Assembly (NCBI GenBank): GCA_028289265.1
Contig: JAQGGU010000033.1
Coordinates: 1 to 13,155, forward strand
Length of the DNA: 13,155 nucleotides
Source of the DNA: Candidatus Saccharimonadota bacterium
Lineage (GTDB): Bacteria > Patescibacteriota > Saccharimonadia > Saccharimonadales > UBA4665
Direction: 5' to 3'
Part shown: positions 6,535-12,793 of the stretch, one piece after another
How positions within the stretch are numbered: position 1 is the stretch's first letter
How the letters are laid out: each line of letters begins with the position of its first letter
Translations under genes and position numbers: made by a program
The notes under the pieces: generated by a model
Seen by the model: only the letters and a program-made list of their open reading frames with translations
What the model was told of the DNA's origin: nothing
The model's database searches: none

Positions 6535-6929
6535 ATATGCCCCCTAACCGTACCCAACGCCGTTGACACCCTCCGGACGTGAATCTTCGACTCCCTATCT
6601 TTACCGTACGAGAGTACCGCTCAGATATGCCGCTTGATTTCCATCCCAAAGTGCACCACCGTCGAGGTGTACTAATCGAATTTAATGTGCTTATGCTCCA
6701 GTAGCTTATATGTTGTAAATTACTACATGTAGCGTATTGCCTACTTAGAATAGCCCTACCTATAGCGTTTTGCAATACGAAATGTGGTGTAGAATTTGTA
6801 ACGCTTATGCATAATATAAAAGGTAGAATTCCTACCTTCCAGCTGGCACTATTTCCGCCGAGTGAATCATCAAAAATAGTGGATTTATTACCTAGTGTAG
6901 CAGAAAAGAATAGCTAGAAATAACAAAAA
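6535..6929. other. 395-bp gene-free region with several hairpins; function unknown
   Basis: No convincing coding sequence on either strand; the one minus-strand frame (6775-6500) is low complexity in content and overlaps nrdR. Structures seen: GTAC-GAGA-GTAC (6606-6617); GTGCACC/GGTGTAC (6651-6657 with 6666-6672, one G-T pair); the palindrome CTACATGTAG (6724-6733); the inverted repeat CGTATTGC/GCAATACG (6733-6740 and 6772-6779); AAGGTAG/CTACCTT (6820-6826 and 6832-6838), followed on the minus strand by TTATATT; and CACTATTT/AAATAGTG (6847-6854 and 6874-6881). This may be the nrdR 5' UTR plus an unrecognised small RNA. I looked for tRNA, tmRNA, RNase P RNA and SRP RNA hallmarks and did not find them. 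Confidence 0.4.
6747..6775 (-). promoter_or_regulatory. Possible nrdR promoter
   Basis: TTGCAA (6775-6770) and TATTCT (6752-6747) with a 17-bp spacer; each hexamer matches consensus at 4 of 6. It would give a 5' UTR of about 205 nt. The CGTATTGC/GCAATACG inverted repeat brackets the element, overlapping the -35 and lying just past the -10, so it could be an operator. Confidence 0.35.
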
Positions 6930-6949
6930 GCCGCCATTATAATGGCGGC
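6925..6949 (-). terminator. Terminator of ftsZ
   Basis: Perfect 20-bp palindrome built from GCCGCCATTA and its complement (6949-6930), followed on the minus strand by TTTTT (6929-6925) and more T-rich sequence. It lies 22 bp after the ftsZ stop. Confidence 0.9.
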
Positions 6950-6971
6950 CTTAGTGCGATTCGTTCGCAGA

Positions 6972-8345
6972 CTATTCCTTTTTATCCTCGGAAGATTCTT
7001 CTTTTGGCTCGTCTGTGCTCTTCTTGCGGCCACGGAGACGTCGCAAGAAGGATGGACGTTCAAGCTCATCCTCGGAGTCACTAGTGAATATATGCGGCGT
7101 GGGAGCGTTATCCTGCGGGTCATCGGTGATACCAGATAGGTTTGCGCCGCGCAGTCCGTCCTCTTGTTTATCCTGGTTGCCGTTATGGCCATCTTCATCA
7201 ATTGTCCAAATATTCGGCATCGGTGTATCGCTCGCAAAACTGTCGTCGTGAACACCGTCCAGATTGAGGTCCATATTCGACATGACCGAGTCATCACCCG
7301 TAGCTACAGGCGTAGGGACAAGTTCAGGATCTGCAGGTTCATTTGCCCCTACCATTGATGGAGCCTGAACGCTTTGTTTTGCATAATACGCAGCGTCAAA
7401 ACCAGTCGCGACGACAGTAATGATAATCTCACCTTCTAGGTCAGGGCTGATTGTAGCACCAAAAATAATGTTCGCGTCTGGGTCGGCAGCAGCGGTAATA
7501 GTTTCCGCAGCGGTGTTGATCTCGTGCATTGAAAGGTCATTACCACCAATGATGTTGAATAGAACGCCACGGGCACCATCGATAGATACTTCAAGCAGCG
7601 GCGAATCAATCGCCTGCTGGGCGGCTTGGATGGCACGGTTTTCACCGCTGGCACGTCCAATGCCCATCAGTGCCGAACCGGCATTGCTCATAACCGCCTT
7701 CACATCAGCGAAGTCAAGGTTGATAAGGCCGTTGACAGTGATCAGGTCAGAAATACCCTGCACACCTTGACGCAGAACATCGTCTGCCACTTGGAAGGCT
7801 TCGAGTAATGGCGTGTCACGGTTGATAGTCTGCAGCAAGCGGTCATTAGGAATAATAATGAGGGTGTCGACTGACTTGCGTAAATTAGCGATGGCATTTT
7901 CCGCATTACGTCGGCGCTTCTCGCCTTCAAAAGCAAATGGCCGAGTGGCGAAGCCGACTACTAAGATGCCGAGATCGCGCGCGACCTGAGCCACGACATG
8001 TCCGGCACCACTACCCGTACCACCACCGGCGCCCAATGTCACGAACACCATATCGGCGCCCTCAATGGCCTTTTTGATGTCTTCGCGGGATTCCATGGCT
8101 GCCTGTTCACCTAGACTCGGCTCCGCGCCAGCACCAAGACCACGCGTCGCGTCCTTGCCGATATGAATCTTTACTGCTGCTTTTGAGTGATGCAGGGCCT
8201 GGGCATCAGTATTGATAACAATAAACTCCACGCCCTCTATACCGGATTCAACCATACGGTTCACTGCGGCACCGCCGGCTCCACCCACACCGATCACTTT
8301 GATACGGGCGAATGTTTCAATTGCTGGTTCAACTGCTTGTGGCAT
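6972..8345 (-). CDS. ftsZ: Cell division protein FtsZ
   Basis: Tubulin-like GTPase that polymerises into the cytokinetic ring. Seen: [17 protein letters not shown] (15-31), the nucleotide-binding start; the tubulin signature GGGTGSG (107-113); T7-loop [11 protein letters not shown] (209-219), which completes the GTPase site of the neighbouring subunit; globular core to about residue 325. A variable acidic linker of about 100 residues follows. It contains two similar short segments, [12 protein letters not shown] (374-385) and [13 protein letters not shown] (414-426). [12 protein letters not shown] (430-441) resembles the conserved C-terminal peptide that binds FtsA. Unusually, it is followed by a 16-residue Glu/Lys-rich end. 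AGGGGG lies 11 nt before the ATG, inside a small ACCCC-A-GGGGGT palindrome. ftsA is immediately upstream, and its own promoter is visible at 8421-8393. Ends in TAG. Confidence 0.97.
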   Translation of the reverse strand: MPQAVEPAIETFARIKVIGVGGAGGAAVNRMVESGIEGVEFIVINTDAQALHHSKAAVKIHIGKDATRGLGAGAEPSLGEQAAMESREDIKKAIEGADMVFVTLGAGGGTGSGAGHVVAQVARDLGILVVGFATRPFAFEGEKRRRNAENAIANLRKSVDTLIIIPNDRLLQTINRDTPLLEAFQVADDVLRQGVQGISDLITVNGLINLDFADVKAVMSNAGSALMGIGRASGENRAIQAAQQAIDSPLLEVSIDGARGVLFNIIGGNDLSMHEINTAAETITAAADPDANIIFGATISPDLEGEIIITVVATGFDAAYYAKQSVQAPSMVGANEPADPELVPTPVATGDDSVMSNMDLNLDGVHDDSFASDTPMPNIWTIDEDGHNGNQDKQEDGLRGANLSGITDDPQDNAPTPHIFTSDSEDELERPSFLRRLRGRKKSTDEPKEESSEDKKE

Positions 8346-8392
8346 GGTTTCTGATACCCCCTGGGGTTAGCGCACTTATATTTATGTTGTTT

Positions 8393-8421
8393 AGTATACG
8401 GCAAACAGCGCTGACGGACAA
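8393..8421 (-). promoter_or_regulatory. Promoter of ftsZ
   Basis: TTGTCC (8421-8416) and TATACT (8398-8393) with a 17-bp spacer, giving a 5' UTR of about 40 nt. It implies ftsZ can be transcribed separately from ftsA. The remaining 150 bp back to ftsA (8422-8571) show no gene and only weak hairpins. Confidence 0.65.
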
Positions 8422-8571
8422 TAATAAATGTATGCGGTCGTATAGTGCACCGTGAACTCCGACCTCCAGGTGGCCGTGCTGCCATTAAAATTCGGGTGTC
8501 ATAGTTCCGAAATTTCTTGCTTATGAATACTTTTTGTACTCATCAAAAACTGCAAATAACAGAGGTGGATA

Positions 8572-9813
8572 CTAGTGCTTGAAGCGACCGAGCAGACCTT
8601 CGACAAACCCAAAGGCCTTGCCATTTGGACTACCGAAATTGCCCTGTCCGTGCATGTTTCCGTCTGGTGGCAGTAGCAACATGTCGAGCAACATAAGGCC
8701 GATGACCGTGTAGTAAGATGGGTCATTAACAGTATCGGCCAAGCCGCTAACTGTCTGCAACTTACCGATCCGAGCCGGCAATTGTAACTGATTCTTGGCA
8801 TAGTCGGCCAGCCCTGGCAACTTGGCCGTGCCGCCCGCCAGGACAATACCGCCAGGCAGTTTGCGCGCACGGTGAATGCGCACCAGCTCTTTATTTACAT
8901 ACTCCAGAAGCTCTTCTACTCTCGCCTCAGCGATCATAGTGACATCATCCATCGGGAAATGGTGCATCGTATCGTTATACTTGACGCTAGCTACAGCCTT
9001 GGTAGTCTCGGCAAGCGTCGCGAAATTCACCTTCACCTGCTCGGCGACTTCCAGGTCGGTCTTAAGCCCGATAGCAAGGTCATTGGTGATGTGCATACCA
9101 CCTATAGGCAGTACAGCAACGTGCTGGACTTCGCCGTCCTCAATAACAATCAAGTTGGTTGTACCCATACCAATATCAAGCACAACCGTGCCAGCTTCTT
9201 TTTGCTGTCGGTTGAGTACCGCCTCCGCAGATGCCAAGCTCGACAAGGTATGGTGGGTCGGCTCGATCTGCGCCTTTTCTAGTGCCATATCAAGGTTCCG
9301 CAGGCTAGGACTCGAGGCCGTCACGATATGCGCATCTACTTCGAGGCGCACGCCATGCATGCCTACGGGGTCCTTGATATTACGCTGGCCATCAAGGCTG
9401 TAATTCTTGGCAAAGAATTGTACGATTTCACGGTTAGCCGGCATTTTGATAACGGTCGCTGCTTCTTCGACGCGCATGCGGTCTTCCGATGTGATTTCAC
9501 GGTTAGCCGAGCTAATGGCGATGACGCCTTTAGAGTCCATCCCCTCCACATGTACGCCATTGATATTCACCGTTGCGCGGTGGATCTGCACGCCCGAGAT
9601 ACGCTCGGCTTCAGTGACGGCTTGAGCAATTGCTTCGGTAGCATCATCGACGTGTACTACGGCGCCTTTACGAGTACCCATATTGGGCGCTGAACCGTGG
9701 CCAATTATAGACGGCCGAGCACCATCCGCCTCGTCGACCATACCGACAATACAACGAACAGCGCTCGTGCCTACATCGAGGCCAATAAAATGAGTCTGAT
9801 TAGACTGCTGCAT
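8572..9813 (-). CDS. ftsA: Cell division protein FtsA
   Basis: Actin-family ATPase that tethers FtsZ filaments to the inner face of the membrane. Seen: phosphate-1 motif FIGLDVGTSAVRCIVG (9-24); the 1C/SHS2 region with VNINGVHVEGM (82-92) and IVQFFAKNYSLDG (130-142); phosphate-2 motif VVLDIGMGTTNLIVI (210-224); the GIVLAGGTAKLPGL adenosine loop (322-335). The C-terminus FGFVEGLLGRFKH (401-413) fits the short amphipathic membrane-targeting helix of the family. The length of 413 is normal. It pairs with ftsZ downstream in the usual order. No Shine-Dalgarno is present next to the ATG, and the -10 of its promoter lies only 10 nt upstream, suggesting a leaderless or near-leaderless mRNA. Ends in TAG. 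Confidence 0.97.
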   Translation of the reverse strand: MQQSNQTHFIGLDVGTSAVRCIVGMVDEADGARPSIIGHGSAPNMGTRKGAVVHVDDATEAIAQAVTEAERISGVQIHRATVNINGVHVEGMDSKGVIAISSANREITSEDRMRVEEAATVIKMPANREIVQFFAKNYSLDGQRNIKDPVGMHGVRLEVDAHIVTASSPSLRNLDMALEKAQIEPTHHTLSSLASAEAVLNRQQKEAGTVVLDIGMGTTNLIVIEDGEVQHVAVLPIGGMHITNDLAIGLKTDLEVAEQVKVNFATLAETTKAVASVKYNDTMHHFPMDDVTMIAEARVEELLEYVNKELVRIHRARKLPGGIVLAGGTAKLPGLADYAKNQLQLPARIGKLQTVSGLADTVNDPSYYTVIGLMLLDMLLLPPDGNMHGQGNFGSPNGKAFGFVEGLLGRFKH

Positions 9814-9823
9814 ATTATGCTTA

Positions 9824-9853
9824 AGTATAGCGCTTTAGCTTCCCTTTGGGCAA
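9824..9853 (-). promoter_or_regulatory. Promoter of ftsA
   Basis: TTGCCC (9853-9848) and TATACT (9829-9824) with an 18-bp spacer. The predicted start lies about 3 nt before ATG 9813. A second TATACT occurs about 40 bp further upstream (near 9875) without a clear -35. Confidence 0.6.
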
Positions 9854-9884
9854 GCAGACATCGACTATTTAGTATAATCCCTGT

Positions 9885-10640
9885 TTATACTTCGGTGAGA
9901 ATCTCGGCGCCATCTTCGGTGATGAGTACCGTATGCTCAAAATGAGCCGCCATCGATTTGTCGGCTGTAAGAATGGTCCATTGGTCGGGAGCGACATATA
10001 CTTTATCAGTACCAAGTGTAGCCATTGGCTCAATCGCGATGGTCATTCCTTTGGAGAGCCACGGACCCGTGTGTGGACGGCCGTAATTCGGCACATTTGG
10101 GTCTTCATGCAGTTGATGTCCGACGCCGTGCCCGACAAGGTCGCGGACAATGCCGAATTTACCCTTATCGAGTACCGTCTGTACGGCCGCGCCGATATCT
10201 CCGGTGCGCACATGATCGCGTACAGCCGCAATCCCCTCGTACATGGAAGTCTCAGTTGCCCGTACCAGTTCTAGATGCCGCTGTTCTTTCGGCTTGCCTA
10301 CAATGACACTGATGGCCCCGTCGGTGATCATGCCATTATAGACAACACCAAAATCAAGGCCGAGGATATCACCTGCTTGCAAAATTTTTCCAGCAGATGG
10401 AATACCGTGCACCACTTCTTCATTTACGGAGATACAAATCACATCCGGAAAACCTTGATAACCAAGAAATGCCGGCTTGCCGCCGAGCCTCTCAAGCTCA
10501 CGGGCGGCTATAATTGCCAGATCCTTGGTGGACATGCCCGCCTGTACTTGATTCTTGAGGTGCTGCAGCACCGCCGCGAGCATCTTGCCGCTCACGCGCA
10601 TTGCTTCAATTTCGGCCGCGGTTTTTACTTGCGTCATCAT
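9885..10640 (-). CDS. map: Methionine aminopeptidase, type I
   Basis: Removes the initiator methionine from new proteins; a cytosolic dinuclear metalloenzyme. Seen: pita-bread fold motifs with metal ligands Asp96 (LDFG), Asp107 (ITDGA), His171 (GHGVGH), Glu204 (AIEPM) and Glu235 (HFEHT), and the substrate-binding His79 (VVHGIP). These positions agree with E. coli MetAP to within one residue (from memory). The length of 251 is typical of the compact type Ia enzyme with no N-terminal extension. It begins ATGATG at 10640, overlapping the adk stop in an ATGA junction, so translational coupling is likely; the second Met could be the true start. It is last in the yqeY-adk-map operon and ends in TAA, with no clear terminator before ftsA. 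Confidence 0.97.
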   Translation of the reverse strand: MMTQVKTAAEIEAMRVSGKMLAAVLQHLKNQVQAGMSTKDLAIIAARELERLGGKPAFLGYQGFPDVICISVNEEVVHGIPSAGKILQAGDILGLDFGVVYNGMITDGAISVIVGKPKEQRHLELVRATETSMYEGIAAVRDHVRTGDIGAAVQTVLDKGKFGIVRDLVGHGVGHQLHEDPNVPNYGRPHTGPWLSKGMTIAIEPMATLGTDKVYVAPDQWTILTADKSMAAHFEHTVLITEDGAEILTEV

Positions 10641-11188
10641 GCCGTTACAGGCTCAGGATTATCTATAAGTTCGAGAATGTCATCGTGGATCTCGCGTGGA
10701 TCGCGGTCAGCATTGATCTCGTGGATAGGAATTAGTTTTTCCTTGAAGTGGTTCAGGATTGGCCGCGTGACCGCCTCGTACTCAGCAAAACGTTCATTAA
10801 TAGCCGTTTCAGTGTCATCGACGCGTCCACGCTTCGTCAGACGCTCTAGGATAATCTCTTTAGTAGCCACGAGGTTGACGACAGCCGATAATCCAAAACG
10901 TCCCGCATCGACTTGCTCTAACAGCCAATCGGCCTGCCGTACAGTACGTGGGAAACCATCCAAGACGAATTCCTGCTTGGTATCTATGAGTTCAAATACT
11001 TTATCGATCAGCTCGATTACCTCTTCGTCGCTCAGCAGTTTGCCCTGCATCATTTCCTGACGACGCTTACCGGTAACCAACACGCGCAAAATCTCTCCTG
11101 TAGATATCCATGCGTAGCCGTGTTCATCAGCCAGGATACGGCCCTGCATACTTTTGCCAGCGCCTGCGACTCCCATCAGTAATATCAT
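10637..11188 (-). CDS. adk: Adenylate kinase, short form lacking the LID insertion
   Basis: Interconverts ATP + AMP and 2 ADP. Seen: P-loop GVAGAGKS (6-13), with Ala and Ser-Met where many Adks have Pro and Gly-Thr; AMP-site STGEILR (29-35); LDGFPRTVRQ (76-85); and the compact RGRVDD (120-125). Here the long or zinc-binding LID of typical bacterial Adk is reduced to a few residues. Length 183 fits the short class. A different nucleoside monophosphate kinase (for example UMP/CMP-type) is the main alternative, but adjacency to map, as in many ribosomal-protein operons, favours Adk. ATG 11188 directly abuts the TAG stop of yqeY, and its own stop overlaps map by 4 bp. No separate promoter is evident. 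Confidence 0.9.
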   Translation of the reverse strand: MILLMGVAGAGKSMQGRILADEHGYAWISTGEILRVLVTGKRRQEMMQGKLLSDEEVIELIDKVFELIDTKQEFVLDGFPRTVRQADWLLEQVDAGRFGLSAVVNLVATKEIILERLTKRGRVDDTETAINERFAEYEAVTRPILNHFKEKLIPIHEINADRDPREIHDDILELIDNPEPVTA

Positions 11189-11638
11189 CTACATTCGCTC
11201 CTTTACCAGCCGTGCCACAGTCGCGCCGTCCGCCGCACCGCCAGACCTGGCCTTTACGGCAGCAATAGTCGCGCCCATAGTTTCTTTGCTAATAGCACCG
11301 TTTTCAGCAACAATTGCATCTATTAATTTACTAATGTCGTCTTCGCTTAGCTGCGCGGGCAGGTACTCTTCAATAATCTTTTTCTCGGAAAGTTCAGCAT
11401 CAGCCTTTTCCTGGCTACCACCCTGGATATACAGATCGGCACTTTCCTGGCGTTTTTTTGCTTCCTTACTCAGTATACGAAGCACCTCGTCATCAGGTAG
11501 TCCCTCGGCGCGAACACCTTTAGCGACTTCTTCATATAAAACAGCACTCTTAACCCCACGGAGCACACTAGCCCGTTCTTTGTCGCCGCCGAGTAAAGCA
11601 GCCTTTATATCTTGGTCGATTTTTTCTTTGAAACTCAT
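11189..11638 (-). CDS. yqeY: GatB/YqeY domain protein
   Basis: Stand-alone YqeY-family protein, 149 residues, related to the tRNA-binding tail of GatB (amidotransferase subunit); its exact cellular role is not settled. Seen: the start MSFKEKIDQDIKAALLGGDK and VLRGVKSAV typical of the family, a helical bundle, then YLPAQLSEDDISKLI, TMGATIAAVKAR and a C-terminal ADGATVARLVKERM that matches the family ending. I chose ATG 11638 because GGGAG lies about 7 nt upstream and the conserved family start is there; an in-frame ATG at 11671 would lie before the ribosome site and close to the promoter. First gene of the yqeY-adk-map operon, with zero gap to adk. Ends in TAG. Confidence 0.93.
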   Translation of the reverse strand: MSFKEKIDQDIKAALLGGDKERASVLRGVKSAVLYEEVAKGVRAEGLPDDEVLRILSKEAKKRQESADLYIQGGSQEKADAELSEKKIIEEYLPAQLSEDDISKLIDAIVAENGAISKETMGATIAAVKARSGGAADGATVARLVKERM

Positions 11639-11661
11639 TGAATAGCTCCCTTTACTTATAA

Positions 11662-11670
11662 AGTGTAGCA
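11662..11670 (-). promoter_or_regulatory. Extended -10 promoter of the yqeY-adk-map operon
   Basis: TGCTACACT (11670-11662) is an extended -10. Transcription would start near 11655, giving a leader of about 17 nt that includes the GGGAG ribosome site. I see no clear -35. Confidence 0.45.
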
Positions 11671-11720
11671 AAAGTTAGTACTTAATTCATCCACCCAACC
11701 TCGAGAAGAGGTTAAATCAT

Positions 11721-11753
11721 TAAAATAACCTGGATTTAGTCCAGGTTATTTTA
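11721..11753 (-). terminator. Terminator of rpsU (bidirectional shape)
   Basis: A 13-bp perfect stem TAAAATAACCTGG / CCAGGTTATTTTA with a 7-nt loop and T-rich flanks on both strands. It lies 20 bp after the rpsU stop. A second small hairpin AACCTC/GAGGTT (11697-11713) follows it before the yqeY promoter. Confidence 0.88.
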
Positions 11754-11773
11754 AAACAGTTGTCGCGCTATGC

Positions 11774-11989
11774 TTAGCGTTGGCCGAGCTTAATCTTCTT
11801 GAGCTTGATGCTCTTGCGCTCAGTGCGAACTATAGCCTTCAAGCGGCGGTCGCGCTTGCTCATCGGCTTTTCAAAATATTGGCCGGACTTCACGATAGCG
11901 ATCGCGCCGGACTGTTGGACTTTACGGTTGAAACGGCGAAGAAGGTTCTCTGCCGATTCCTTACCATCTTTACGTGTAACTTGTATCAT
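11774..11989 (-). CDS. rpsU: Small ribosomal subunit protein bS21
   Basis: A 71-residue basic protein of the 30S subunit, located near the anti-Shine-Dalgarno end of 16S rRNA. Seen: MIQVTRKDGKESAENLLRRF, the N-terminal strand and helix typical of S21, then IVKSGQYFEKPMSKRDRRLKA, in which YFEKPxxKR is the family hallmark, and a Lys/Arg-rich end. Its own promoter -10 ends 9 nt before the ATG and no Shine-Dalgarno is present, so the mRNA is predicted to be leaderless or nearly so. Ends in TAA before a strong terminator, so it appears to be a single-gene unit. Confidence 0.95.
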   Translation of the reverse strand: MIQVTRKDGKESAENLLRRFNRKVQQSGAIAIVKSGQYFEKPMSKRDRRLKAIVRTERKSIKLKKIKLGQR

Positions 11990-11998
11990 ATCTGTAGT

Positions 11999-12027
11999 AT
12001 TCTACCGTAACACCGTCGCTTTTGCAA
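11999..12027 (-). promoter_or_regulatory. Promoter of rpsU
   Basis: TTGCAA (12027-12022) and TAGAAT (12004-11999) with a 17-bp spacer. The predicted start is about 3 nt before ATG 11989. Confidence 0.7.
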
Positions 12028-12067
12028 CACCCCGGCCATAGATAGTTGATGTGACGGGGTTTTAAAA

Positions 12068-12352
12068 CTAAACGGTTTTCTTTTGGGTGGTGCGTTGTGA
12101 TTTAAGCACGATACTTTGGAGCTCTTTAAAGATCGGGAAGCTCTTGTTGGTGTAATAAATTTTGGTATTTCCCTGCTTTTCGGAAATGAGGAATCCGACC
12201 TTCTCGAGCCGCTTGAGTTCGCGCTGAATATTGCCAGCATCTTCTTTGATCAGCTTGGCAAGCCCGCGCACATGGGTTTTGAAGTCGGGATATTTGGCGT
12301 AAATTACGATGATTTTACGCCGAACTCTGGATGTGATAAATACGTCTAACAT
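12068..12352 (-). CDS. Small winged-helix transcriptional regulator (ArsR-like)
   Basis: A 94-residue protein that is almost entirely one winged helix-turn-helix domain. Seen: an opening VFITSRVRRKIIVIYAKYPD helix, HVRGLAKLIKEDAGNIQREL (about 27-46, helix-turn-helix with recognition helix), LKRLEKVGFLISEKQGNTKIYY (about 46-67, wing), then a helix FPIFKELQSIVLKS and a basic tail. No metal-binding Cys motif of classic ArsR sensors is present, so the ligand, if any, is unknown. Similar short wHTH proteins are common in CPR genomes (from memory). Start ATG 12352 has AGAGG only 3 nt upstream, a tight spacing. An AAAGT/ACTTT inverted repeat (12380-12396) covers its -10 and might be an autoregulatory operator. 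Ends in TAG. Confidence 0.82.
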   Translation of the reverse strand: MLDVFITSRVRRKIIVIYAKYPDFKTHVRGLAKLIKEDAGNIQRELKRLEKVGFLISEKQGNTKIYYTNKSFPIFKELQSIVLKSQRTTQKKTV

Positions 12353-12381
12353 AAGCCTCTATTGTTTGAATGACAACGTAA

Positions 12382-12410
12382 AGTATAGACGACTTTCGCG
12401 TCCCAATCAA
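12382..12410 (-). promoter_or_regulatory. Promoter of the winged-helix gene
   Basis: TTGATT (12410-12405) and TATACT (12387-12382) with a 17-bp spacer. The -35 abuts the end of the upstream membrane-protein gene (stop at 12417). Confidence 0.65.
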
Positions 12411-12416
12411 CACCAT

Positions 12417-12773
12417 TTATAAGTGCAAGCGTTTACCCGCCCACAAAATGAGGACAAGCAATGCGTTGATAGCTGCGAGCCCCAGCAATCCTATGAATGT
12501 CCATTCGAATATGTTTCTAGGACCAGCATCAAATTCTGCCCGGGAAAGCAGAGCGACAGTTATGCCTGCTGCGAAAAAGACAAAGATGAGAAGTTCCATC
12601 GAAAAGAACATCAAAGTTAACGGCATAGACATTCTTTCATAATTCTTGATTGGCATATAGCCATGAAACCCCAACATGACAGCAGGAAGTAAGAAAGCAA
12701 AAGTAAAGAAAACTGGAAAGAAACCTGCGAACTTTTTGAACCGTTGCATTGGAGTCATCGGAATTATTTTCAT
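12417..12773 (-). CDS. Small integral membrane protein of unknown function, 118 aa
   Basis: I do not recognise the family. Three hydrophobic segments are visible: about residues 16-38 (GFFPVFFTFAFLLPAVMLGF), 52-77 (LTLMFFSMELLIFVFFAAGI) and 89-112 (FIGLLGLAAINALLVLILWA). Short basic N- and C-terminal ends (MQRFKK, GKRLHL) and an acidic connecting loop (SRAEFDAGPRN) flank them. No signal-peptide cleavage site or catalytic motif stands out. It starts at ATG 12773 with no Shine-Dalgarno; a TATAGT -10 at 12790-12785 would put transcription start about 5 nt before the ATG. It is divergent from priA and 64 bp upstream of the winged-helix gene. Ends in TAA. Confidence 0.75.
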   Translation of the reverse strand: MKIIPMTPMQRFKKFAGFFPVFFTFAFLLPAVMLGFHGYMPIKNYERMSMPLTLMFFSMELLIFVFFAAGITVALLSRAEFDAGPRNIFEWTFIGLLGLAAINALLVLILWAGKRLHL

Positions 12774-12781
12774 CTTATGTC

Positions 12782-12790
12782 TATACTATA
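12782..12790. promoter_or_regulatory. Overlapping divergent -10 elements between the membrane-protein gene and priA
   Basis: The 9-bp TATACTATA holds a plus-strand TATACT (12782-12787) 6 nt before the priA GTG, and a minus-strand TATAGT (12790-12785) 11 nt before the membrane-protein ATG. The two share three base pairs, so only one polymerase could open the site at a time. The -35 elements are weak on both sides. Confidence 0.4.
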
Positions 12791-12793
12791 GCT

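Noticed and set aside
6600..6690. Similarity to 23S rRNA pieces: TACGAGAG as in the sarcin-ricin loop and TACTAATCGA as near the 23S 3' end.
   Set aside because: The two words are only about 60 bp apart here, far closer than in 23S rRNA, and the sequence between does not match; treated as chance.
6500..6775. A minus-strand open frame of 91 codons upstream of nrdR.
   Set aside because: It overlaps the nrdR start, has no family resemblance or ribosome site, and lies in hairpin-rich non-coding sequence.
8294..8485. Open frame of 63 codons between ftsA and ftsZ.
   Set aside because: It overlaps the ftsZ start in another frame, covers the ftsZ promoter and has no family features.
12029..12060. 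ACCCCG/CGGGGT stem followed by TTTT on the plus strand, a terminator-like shape.
   Set aside because: No plus-strand gene lies upstream of it, the loop is 20 nt, and in the minus direction there is no T-run; it also overlaps the rpsU -35.
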